DNA from: Lepas anatifera
Lineage: Eukaryota; Arthropoda; Thecostraca; Lepadidae
DNA: 64,000 nucleotides
Direction of reading: 5' to 3'
NCBI GenBank assembly: GCA_034440635.1
Contig: JAOTON010001059.1
Span: 248,001 to 312,000 of the forward strand
Shown here: positions 56,689-64,000 of the stretch, one piece after another
How positions within the stretch are numbered: the stretch's first letter is position 1
Layout of the letters: every line of letters begins with the position of its first letter
Position numbers and translations under genes: made by a program
The notes under the pieces: model-generated
The model's input: only the letters and a program-made list of their open reading frames with translations
What the model was told of the DNA's origin: nothing
Databases searched by the model: none

Positions 56689-57815
56689 GGTCGTGGAAGT
56701 GCGTGTTATACTTCGATTTCTGTCTTATTTCATAGCTAAAACATGAAGAAACACTCTACAGTTAAGTATGAACCACCTTCTTTGTGATTTTACGCATTTT
56801 TTCCAGTTGGACGGGTATATGTAGGTGCGCCAAAACTCGGGTCTGCGTGCGCCCCTGCAGCTAATCAAAGTCGTCTACTGATAAGTTGCTGACACAACTG
56901 CTTTCGTTGAATACAGTCTGTCCAGTAGACAAAAAACGGCCAAGAGTAGCCAAAACGTATAAAATAGTCAAGATTATTGACGCTTCCATGCCAGTTTTGG
57001 CATATTACGAAGTTAGCTTGGGAAATTAGCCTCAAAGGCTGGGGTTTCGGCCCCCCAGAAGAGTCAGCGAGGTTTGCAGTTTTTCGCGGTCGACTGCTTG
57101 GGAGGGGCCAAAAGACCCTATTTCAGGCTTTGGAGGGGCCATGGCCCCTTTCACCCCCCCTGGATCCGCCAGTGGTGCTACAGTATCTACTCTGTGGACG
57201 GCAGAAGTAAGCTGATGTAAGCAGAAGTTAGGGATTCAAACAGAAGTTATGGTGTTGAGCAGAGGCTAAAATTTAACATAAATTTGAAGCGGCAACCATG
57301 CCTTTTCACGGAGCCATACATGGTTTGTGTCGTCGATAAGTGGAGGCGAGTACATTTTTTTTTTTGGAGGCGAGTTCATTTGGTGACAGCGGAAACGGAC
57401 CTGCCACGCTGCTCATCATTGCCGGTCATCATGGCTTTGTCCGTGCTGTGGTGGTACAGGTTTGTCATGGTACTGTACTCCTTTCGACCACCGGTGACCG
57501 ACTGAGGCTTGGACTCAGGCCCGTGACCACGGTTCGTAGAGGCCCGTGACGCGCCCGGCTCGGCTCGCCTCTGCGCGCGGAACTGTCTTGCCGCTGTGTC
57601 ACGCGACTGCTCCCGGCACTCCTCAGTGTATCTTGCTCCTCAGTGATTTGTGTCTGCCGACGCGTGTTGCATCACAGGGGCAGTAGTTCTTTGCTTACCG
57701 TGATGGTGGGTAGGTCCAGCTCAGCTTTTTGTTGAACTGGTGTGTCAGTGGCGGGCAACGTGAGGGCTTTTCAGTGATTTCCTTCGAAGTTAATTTTCGT
57801 GTTTTGATGATTCTG
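56689..57815. other. Unassigned sequence with a GGCGGATCC-type relic
   Basis: No conserved gene is seen. CCTGGATCCGCCAGTG at about 57159-57175, preceded by C/G-run-rich text from about 57040, marks the right end of another GGCGGATCC-type element. GC-rich sequence at 57480-57610 holds only short domain-less frames. Confidence 0.4.
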
Positions 57816-58266
57816 TTAACCCATTACGCCACCCATGTAAAAAGTCAAAATCGGTAGGGGGCTTCATCCACCCCCCTGATATCTCCGAAAGTTCTGGACC
57901 GATTTCAATGAAACAAAAACCATTTTGTTTGTTTTGATGTTAACTCTTTTTAGTTATATATTTTAAAAAAATTTCAGAAGGGGGTTCTGGGGGCTAAAGA
58001 ATATGATATTTAGAACTTTTTCAACTGGTTACTGCGCCTCCATTTGTTACATCATTTGTATAAAACTTCGTGTGTAGTTTCATAATTTTATGCTGATACA
58101 CATTTTTTGGGTCTGTTGAAATTCCAAATTCAAGGGCGGAGTCAGGAGGGGTAAATATTGGAAATTCTCGGATATATGCTTATGGCGCTGTTTTCTTATC
58201 TGAAGTGACTTGACGTTTGAGACTGCTACTGAAAGATGTTAGGAACCTATTTTTTCAGTTTTTCCC

Positions 58267-58563
58267 ACGGGCGGATGTAGGGATTTAAAAAGGGGGACAT
58301 GTAACAAAGTTGTTGCTTATTACCGTTTTTTATATTGAGAGGCTTGGTTCTCCAAATTTTACCTGCGAAATGTTGATACTGATACGAACTGAAATTGTTT
58401 ACGTATTTTGATGCTAATTTATAGGCGGTTCCAGGAGCAGAAAAGCGAATGTCCGAGCTCCCATAGTAAATGCATAGCCGGAAGTGGTCTGAGGTGCTGG
58501 TGAAAGAAGCTCCCAGGCCCCTAGTCCCCTCTCCCCCGAAATGTATTCCTGGATCCGCCACTG
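58267..58563. mobile_element. GGCGGAT-type non-autonomous element
   Basis: GGGCGGATGTAGGG near 58268 is answered by CCTGGATCCGCCACTG at 58563. The interior has no conserved frame. Confidence 0.5.
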
Positions 58564-58791
58564 AGTATCAACACTTCCGGTGTGCGTACGTTAGGAGGGG
58601 AAGATAACAGCTTCAAAGGGTTAGTAGGCCGGCGTGAGATAAGACAATGCCCGGTCCCATGGCGCTACTGCCAGTACTGCCGGAGTGCGAAAACAGCGCC
58701 ACGGTAACTCTTCTTACTTCAATATGTCTAATATGACAATGTAAGCTACACCAAGCGTCTGGAACTATGGACGGTAAGATGTATCCACACG

Positions 58792-59079
58792 GTGTCTTGG
58801 CTCAACATCCTCATGAATTTGAACCATTTCGACCTCCCATCACTTGCTGCGCGCAGGCTTCAGTTCGATCTCATTTTCCTAAAAAGTATCTTTTCAGGCA
58901 AGATTAACTCCATCGACCTACTAAATTGTTTCCCCTTGCATATCCCATCCCGGCTCACTCACTCCTTGCGACTCTTCGCTGAGCGCCGCGGCCGTGTCAG
59001 CACAGTCAGCGGGGGGATTTTCTGTATCCGCCTGCATCCGCCCTTGGTGGAAACTGTAAATGTGTATCGATGTAAGTGA
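58792..59079 (+). pseudogene. C-terminal fragment of a CR1-like retrotransposon
   Basis: The frame reads LAARRLQFDLIFLKSIF, LLNCFPLHIPSRLTHSLRLF and ERRGRVSTV. These blocks align with LAARRVQHDLLFLKAIF, LLNCFGLHVPP and EPRGRVNTV in the minus-strand CR1-like element at 19421-23248. It is a relative rather than a close copy. Only the region after the RT thumb survives, about 70 residues, and the alignment is lost after about 59030. Confidence 0.75.
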
Positions 59080-59770
59080 AATATAGTATACAACATCCAT
59101 CATACATATTTATTATTTCTGTACCTCAGGGTCAAGAATTTCAACAGAATAATGCGGTTACGAGTGATCATCGTGCCAACTGCTCGCTCTGCCACCGCCG
59201 CAGATCCCAAAAAATGAACTTAGCACAGAGATCTGTCTGCAACCATACATCAAGAACTTTTGCATTGCTAAAAAGAATTACCTCTGATCAAAGAGCATTG
59301 TGCAACTGATTGGTAATGCCCTAAGTTATATACCCCTGGAACCGCCCTTGGAACACAAAACCGCAGAGTAAGCACGGATATGACCACATTGAAAAAGTAA
59401 CGAAGCAATCATTGCACTGCGCTAAAAAAACAAGTGATTTTGTACCAGAAATAGAGCAAGTCACAGTTCAGCTAGTTCTCAAAGCCACTTAACATGCCCC
59501 CAAAACATGTCCCTGGAGTCGTTCACGGACCACTTAGAATTTTCTTTTAAGTTTTGCTTGACACCAAATCTTTTTTTAGGAAACCCCAAAAAGTATGAAA
59601 ACGATATATGAATTCAGGTTTAACCACGCCACGAGAAAAACCATCCGAGGGGCCTCTGGAGCCCCTCCCTACACTAATGGGGTTAATGATTATTGTTTTG
59701 ATCTTTCCGACGCTTTGACGATTGTTGGACATGGCACTGACGCTTGACTATGCTGCCCTAAATTTCATTC

Positions 59771-60290
59771 ATGGAATGGAGAAAACGTGGATTAGAATCA
59801 GAGCTTAAAGTTGCCAAAAGTGAGGATGTTCCTACGTGCAGTGCATTGAAAATGGATTCTGTAGTTTCAGACCTGATCATTCTCGAGTATAATGGACGGG
59901 GATCGTTTGCTAGGCTTCTTGAGCATTTCACTATCAATTCCAGAATTCACGGCTGGGATCAGGTAAAACAGACTGATATTTTGCCACTTTGTCTTGAAGG
60001 TATCGCCCGAGACGCTTACGATGGCTTATCACACGAGCAAAACAGTCTCATGATTTGGTAAAAGCTGGGCTTAAAAGTGCATTTGCATGGAAAAAAATAC
60101 GTCCACTACCACTTAGCTCTCAACCAACTCAAGTACCAGATTGGTAAACCTCTTCATGCGTTCATCATTCAGCTCAGAAAACTGGTGTAATCAGTTTTCC
60201 CCAAGAAGGACACGGCCGGGTTGTTGATCAACCATTTTTTGCTGGCACTTCCCACGGAATTCCGAATTCAGGTTGTCGCCGACGGGGTCA
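59771..60290 (+). pseudogene. gag-like gene of an LTR retrotransposon, 5' part
   Basis: One frame from the ATG at 59771 runs through LEYNGRGSFARLLEHF, INSRIHGWDQVKQTDILPL and LEGIARDAYDGLS. After a stop at 60059-60061 it continues with LHAFIIQLRKLV, has a second stop at 60188-60190, and then LLINHFLLALPTEFRIQVV. This is the capsid-like core of a Ty3/Gypsy- or BEL-type Gag. The same frame carries both stops, so the gene died by point mutation. At 60291 it is cut by the insertion of a non-LTR element; the C-terminal part resumes near 63480. Confidence 0.7.
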
Positions 60291-60502
60291 GTTCGTTCGT
60301 TCGTTCGTATATTTTGTCTAAGATCCACTGTGTGTGGTTTTTCACTTGACACGTCATTTCAATAAAAGTAAACACTCGGGATATTGGCTAAAATACACAC
60401 AGAGCATAAAAGACATAAAATCGTAGCGCTGAAAATAAAAAGACAGGCAACCATCAAGACCCACGATAAAATTATCACTATAAAAACAGACATTAAGCAT
60501 GC

Positions 60503-62629
60503 TCACTCGCGGCGTGACAGCAGCATGTTTCTCAGCCATGGTCTAAAAAGTACATGGTCGTCGACTGCCAGCCGGTTGTACATTTGTACTCCTCGGTATA
60601 TAATCCGTCTCCTCCCCGCCTCTGAACGTATCCGTGGCAGCGTAAGGTTTTGCGACTGTCGCGTGAAATGATCGTGCGCAGCACCAGCCACCATTCCTAT
60701 AGAATTAGCCAAATATTGGGGAGCACCACGCACAAGAGCTGAATGCACAGCACACACTGTGTGGTACTCCACTAGTTGTTCAGCTCTCATCCATCGCAAC
60801 TGGGTCAAAACATCCGATACATGGTCAAAACGACGACGCCCACTTACTACTCGCGCACTGAAATTTATAATCTTTTGAATGCGGCGTGTCTGGGTAATAT
60901 TACATGAGCCATAAACTGATAGACAATAACGAATTACTGACATCACCAGCGCCTGCAAAATACTTCTCATGACGCCTCTGGGAATGGAATGTTGTGCGTG
61001 GCTCAGTGCTATCAATATTCCAGTGCATCTTTCACACACCGAGTCCACATGTCGCTCAAAGCTCAGGTGTCTATCAATCATTACGCCTAGATTTTTGACA
61101 ACTCTAGAATCCTGGATTACAGCTCCGCAGAAATTGATAGTGATTTTCGGCAATGTCCTGAGCATTGATGTCGTACCAAGAACAACCATCTGTGTTTTGC
61201 TGGTGTTCAGCTTCATCCCATTTTTGCAGAACCACTGGAAGAGGGACTCAAGCGCTCGCTCCATTTGAGTAACAATCCTCTGTAGATCACGTTTTGGGCC
61301 CGTCACAAGTACTTGAGTTTCATCAGCGAACTGAACAATGGTAACGTCATCTTCCACACACAAGCCTAGGTCATTTGCGAAGAGCATGTACAGAACACAA
61401 GATAAACTGCCACCCTGGAATGTTCCTAGCTGATTGTTTTTGGATTTTGACTTGCAAATTGAACCATTTGCGGAGCGAATTTGTACCTGTTGTGTGTGAC
61501 CTGAAAGATAGTTTTCGAACCATTCGCTGTCGCTGTCGACGCCATACAGGGTAAGCTTTTCGAGTAATTTAGAATGTGGGATGACGTCAAAGCATTTGGA
61601 CAAATCTAGAAGAACCAATATCGAAATTTCACCCCTGTCCATCCCAGAAAGCACCTTATCTGTTATGACGCCAAGCGCGGTTTCTGTTGAATGATGTTTT
61701 CGGTAGCCGTGTTGGGTTGATGCTAAGAGGTGATTTGTTTCTAGATACTCTGTCAGTTGTATCTGAACGATTCTTTCAACAATTTTCATAATAGCCGGAA
61801 GTATTGATATTGGTCTGGTCTGAGCTGGATCTTTGGACGCGCGACCTTTCGGTATCGGCGTCACCAGCGCATGCTTCCACGCCGCCGGAACTTGACCTGT
61901 GGTGAGACTAGTATTTACAATATCGAGCAAAAAGAAGCCTATACTAGGGAAAAACTTTTGCAACATCACAATGCTGATACCGTCGTTTCCTGTAGATGTG
62001 GACTTTTTCATCCCGAGAACTGTAAGGTGCAGTGTTTCTAAATCGACCGGATGTACCCTGAAAGCACTGGTGGCTACTCTGGGTAGCCGCACCGGGACGC
62101 TAGCTGTGGCAGATGGCACGCTAGCCGCCGTCAAAGGCCCTATGGAGACATAATAATTGTTTAGTGCATCGGGCGTGATGTTTAGTGCTTCTGAGGGTGC
62201 AAGTTTTCTTCCAATTACAGGCCGGAGTATACGCCAGAGGCTGCTTCTGCTACCCTGGGAGATTTCCCTATGGTAAAAATCGCGGGTGTCGGAACGTAAA
62301 GCAGCACGGTACTCCCTGTTAATCTGTTTATACTGTTCCCTGTCATTAAGTATAAGCATTAGCCGACGCTGTTGTAGCAGTTCCTGTGTTCGAACTGATA
62401 GTGTTGGATGGAGTCCCTCCCTAGCACGTGCTTTCATCCTACGTAGCGGGGCAACTAAATCAAGTTGTTGCAGGAATATATCACAGAACATGTTCCATTT
62501 GTCATCAAGCCGTTCGCAAGCAAGCATATGCGTCCAATCGACCATACCGAGTTGCATGCTAAAGTATCCGACATCTACCCTGTAAGACAGCGCCTCTGCA
62601 TCGGCACAATTGCTCCGGTCTGAACACAT
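60503..62629 (-). CDS. Non-LTR retrotransposon reverse transcriptase and C-terminal region (catalytic box altered)
   Basis: The 708-residue uninterrupted frame starts in the EN-RT linker. Residues 208-220 (KKSTSTGNDGISI) form RT block 1 and 249-262 (AAWKHALVTPIPKG) block 2. Residues 307-317 (HGYRKHHSTET) precede motif A, LLDLSKCFDVIPH (340-352, Asp342). GTFQGGSLSCVLYMLF (402-417) replaces the usual GVPQGS block. Motif C is FADE at 434-437 instead of FADD, changing one metal-binding aspartate to glutamate. NLGVMIDRHLSFERHV and the RRIQKIINFSAR block follow. The long frame implies a young copy, but the FADE change probably abolishes polymerisation. It overlaps the endonuclease frame by 55 bp, so a frameshift separates them. 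Confidence 0.85.
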   Translation of the reverse strand: MCSDRSNCADAEALSYRVDVGYFSMQLGMVDWTHMLACERLDDKWNMFCDIFLQQLDLVAPLRRMKARAREGLHPTLSVRTQELLQQRRLMLILNDREQYKQINREYRAALRSDTRDFYHREISQGSRSSLWRILRPVIGRKLAPSEALNITPDALNNYYVSIGPLTAASVPSATASVPVRLPRVATSAFRVHPVDLETLHLTVLGMKKSTSTGNDGISIVMLQKFFPSIGFFLLDIVNTSLTTGQVPAAWKHALVTPIPKGRASKDPAQTRPISILPAIMKIVERIVQIQLTEYLETNHLLASTQHGYRKHHSTETALGVITDKVLSGMDRGEISILVLLDLSKCFDVIPHSKLLEKLTLYGVDSDSEWFENYLSGHTQQVQIRSANGSICKSKSKNNQLGTFQGGSLSCVLYMLFANDLGLCVEDDVTIVQFADETQVLVTGPKRDLQRIVTQMERALESLFQWFCKNGMKLNTSKTQMVVLGTTSMLRTLPKITINFCGAVIQDSRVVKNLGVMIDRHLSFERHVDSVCERCTGILIALSHAQHSIPRGVMRSILQALVMSVIRYCLSVYGSCNITQTRRIQKIINFSARVVSGRRRFDHVSDVLTQLRWMRAEQLVEYHTVCAVHSALVRGAPQYLANSIGMVAGAAHDHFTRQSQNLTLPRIRSEAGRRRIIYRGVQMYNRLAVDDHVLFRPWLRNMLLSRRE

Positions 62630-63441
62630 CCACGGCTGTTCATAACCACACGGGTGAAATCGTGTGGTGTGCCATAATGGCAGCGGGAAACACCGGATCT
62701 GCGGACTAAGTCCGGACGGCTGGTCAGTACGACATCCAGCAGGCTATTGGCTGGGCGGTAAGTGGGATGGACACTATTAGTGATACTCAAGTTGTAAGAA
62801 CGACTTATCTCGATTAATTTACGCTTATGTGAACATTTCTCCTTTCGCAGACAACAGTTGAAATCACCCGAGATCAGCAATCTTGCTTCTGGATATTTAG
62901 CAAGCATGCACTGGATTTGACCCTCAAGGTCATCAAAGTCTGCACCAATTTGTGCCACAGTGTTTTTGGGGACACGATACGCTGATGCGACCAGACAACA
63001 CTGTTTCCTGCGGCATTTTACCAGAACCCAAACTATTTCTAAATTTGAACCCTGGACGTCAGTGATTGGTGTGACTAAATGCTCACAGCTCAGATTATCA
63101 CGCACTAACACCGCCACTCCACCTCGGCCCTTGGGTAAGTTCATGGTTCTTGGTCGGTCACGACGAAACATTTTGTATCCACTGACGTTGATCAAGCGGT
63201 CAGGTACGTTAGGCGTAAGCCAGGTCTCGCATAAGCTGAGTATGTCGAAGCCGTACACGTTGTTGATGTCGTGGCGGAGGTCGATCAATTTGGGCTTAAG
63301 AGACTGAATATTGATATGTCCGAATATGATGTCCTCTTCTCCGATGTCATGGTGACGCCTCCAGTTTGCCCCACCGCGGCGACCCCGTCGCCTGGATCCG
63401 CCCCTGCGACCTCGGTGGGTGCCACTATCGGCTGATCTCAC
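62575..63441 (-). CDS. Non-LTR retrotransposon endonuclease
   Basis: The 288-residue frame opens with an Arg/Gly-rich stretch (RRGGSRRRGRRGGAN), likely nucleic-acid binding. The apurinic-type endonuclease follows: FGHINIQSLKPK (catalytic N), LSLCETWLTP (catalytic E), MFRRDRPR…GRGGVAVLVR, LLISGDFNCC (GDFN) and LLDVVLTSRPDLV. The final motif is GTPHDFTRVV where SDH is usual, so the histidine is kept but the preceding aspartate is not. After it the frame runs off into unrelated residues, while the RT frame takes over near 62629. Confidence 0.85.
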   Translation of the reverse strand: MRSADSGTHRGRRGGSRRRGRRGGANWRRHHDIGEEDIIFGHINIQSLKPKLIDLRHDINNVYGFDILSLCETWLTPNVPDRLINVSGYKMFRRDRPRTMNLPKGRGGVAVLVRDNLSCEHLVTPITDVQGSNLEIVWVLVKCRRKQCCLVASAYRVPKNTVAQIGADFDDLEGQIQCMLAKYPEARLLISGDFNCCLRKEKCSHKRKLIEISRSYNLSITNSVHPTYRPANSLLDVVLTSRPDLVRRSGVSRCHYGTPHDFTRVVMNSRGCVQTGAIVPMQRRCLTG

Positions 63442-63479
63442 AGGTCCGGCGCCCGCCTGAGTCCGCTGGCCTTTGTACC

Positions 63480-63758
63480 TTTGACGCGGCTGTAGTCAAA
63501 GTCCGGAATTTGACAAGCGCCATGACCACGGGCGAGGCGGAGAAGGTGCGACAGGTCGCATCCGCTGATGACTCCGTTGAGGCCCTCCGCCGCAAGGCTC
63601 ACGAGTTGGAGGGAAAGTTACAGTCCCTGAGCAGCGGATCCTTCTCAGGACCCCAGTGGCAGCAGCGTCGAGGTCATAGGCGATGTTATGCCTGTGGCGA
63701 TGAGTCTCACCTCCGGCCGAAGCAGGGGCCAAAGAAGTGTCCAGTGTGTCACCATTGA
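63480..63758 (+). pseudogene. gag-like gene of an LTR retrotransposon, 3' part with zinc knuckle
   Basis: The plus-strand frame resumes with VRNLTSAMTTGEAEKVRQ, VEALRRKAHELEGKLQSL and then basic RRGHRR before CYACGDESH (63684-63710). The nucleocapsid knuckle CX2CX4H is present, but the fourth ligand is Gln instead of Cys. KKCPVC begins a second knuckle that ends in a stop at 63758; its likely continuation (HKCVTSPNCKA) lies in another frame. The upstream part of this open frame (63366-63480) is antisense to the inserted element. No pol sequence follows before the window ends. Confidence 0.65.
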
Positions 63759-64000
63759 AAGCGTCGAACCATAAATGTGTCACCAGCCCAAACTGCAAAG
63801 CGTGGCACGTTTTGCGTTAATAAGATGCCAAAGGATACTCCTGGACCATTCTAGTTGTTGAAAACATTGCGAGCTCAAATTACGATTGCCAATTTTGGTG
63901 GTTTGCTCCGTTATTGGTCTGGAAGAAACATGTCGGGTAATTTTCGTCACCTTGCCCACCTTGTGCTGTCACCATTTAGAATGCCAAAATGGTAGGTGTT
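63759..64000 (+). other. Possible remainder of the LTR retrotransposon
   Basis: The first 60 bases continue the second knuckle in a shifted frame. After that I see no conserved protease or polymerase motif before the end of the window. Confidence 0.35.

Larger units (their letters stand above)
57816..59686. mobile_element. Candidate TTAA-bounded element (family uncertain)
   Basis: TTAACCCATTACGCC at 57816 is followed by a GGGGG/CCCCC stem and GATATCTCCGAAAG, the shared left-end design. In inverse orientation, TTAACCCCATTAGTG ends at 59686, beside a GGGGCCTCTGGAGCCCC palindrome. The two ends agree only in part, so they may belong to two truncated elements. It contains a GGCGGAT-type element (58267-58563) and an RT fragment. 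Confidence 0.35.
60291..63480 (-). mobile_element. Second non-LTR retrotransposon, inserted in the gag gene
   Basis: This minus-strand element ends at 60291-60307 in GTTC repeats (GAAC on its own strand), a typical short-repeat tail. It encodes an endonuclease (62575-63441) and a reverse transcriptase (60503-62629) in overlapping frames. The 5' limit near 63480 is set by the reappearance of gag sequence on the plus strand. I could not identify the target duplication. Confidence 0.75.

Noticed and set aside
63366..63480. N-terminal part of the 130-codon zinc-knuckle frame
   Set aside because: It is antisense to the Arg/Gly-rich start of the inserted retrotransposon's endonuclease. Only the part after about 63480 resembles gag.

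Overview
The window is eukaryotic, repeat-dominated, apparently intergenic DNA. It has no bacterial-style gene packing and no intact conserved host gene that I can recognise. Nearly everything can be assigned to mobile elements, satellite DNA and duplications. Two arrays of perfect TTAGG repeats (the ancestral arthropod telomere motif), broken CR1/Jockey-type non-LTR retrotransposons, one gag fragment of an LTR retroelement and many short non-autonomous DNA transposons suggest an arthropod or similar invertebrate. The species cannot be named from sequence alone.

Layout. 0.2-2.5 kb: a TTAA-flanked non-autonomous element (family X) interrupted by a second TTAA-flanked element (family W), then a small palindromic element. 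2.6-18.4 kb: a direct duplication of a ~7.5 kb unit (2605-10118 and 10858-18392). Each unit carries the 3' end of a non-LTR retrotransposon, a tRNA-like fragment, a TTAA element (family Z) and a hAT-like element. 19.4-23.2 kb: a full-length but frameshifted CR1-like retrotransposon on the minus strand, with a 7-bp target-site duplication and a virus-like 2A motif ahead of its endonuclease. 23.4-29.5 kb: a second family X copy, hAT-like GGCGGATCC elements inserted into their own family, a third family Z copy, and a 1.44 kb tandem duplication. 29.4-34.7 kb: a long TTAA-bounded element (family U, 3.6 kb, no transposase seen) and a family Y copy, then a possible promoter and first exon. 35.9-39.9 kb: a family X copy split by a 3.1 kb terminal-inverted-repeat element. 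That element has CCATGG-rich subterminal repeats and carries what looks like a spliced gene fragment.

40.1-55.2 kb is the most striking structure. It is a ~14.6 kb palindromic unit with long inverted arms, built mostly from a ~176-bp satellite in opposite orientation on the two sides. It lies inside a (TTAGG)n array whose G-rich strand keeps the same orientation on both sides, so it reads as one giant foldback-like insertion into telomere-type repeats. A family X copy sits in the left arm with a clean TTAA duplication, and a truncated family Y copy sits at the centre.

55.8-56.7 kb: a further family X copy. 57.8-59.7 kb: a candidate TTAA element containing a CR1 C-terminal fragment. 59.8-63.8 kb: an LTR-type gag gene split by a second non-LTR retrotransposon, whose reverse transcriptase has FADE where FADD is expected.

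Unifying theme. The TTAA-bounded families X, W, Y, Z and U share one architecture: TTAA, a GC-rich terminal inverted repeat, a GC-rich palindrome, a variant of ATCTCCGAAA. Families X, W, Y and Z (and the first part of U) then have a body full of GGTCA/TGACC half-sites, including exact AGGTCA direct repeats. No transposase for them is visible here, so they probably depend on an autonomous relative elsewhere.
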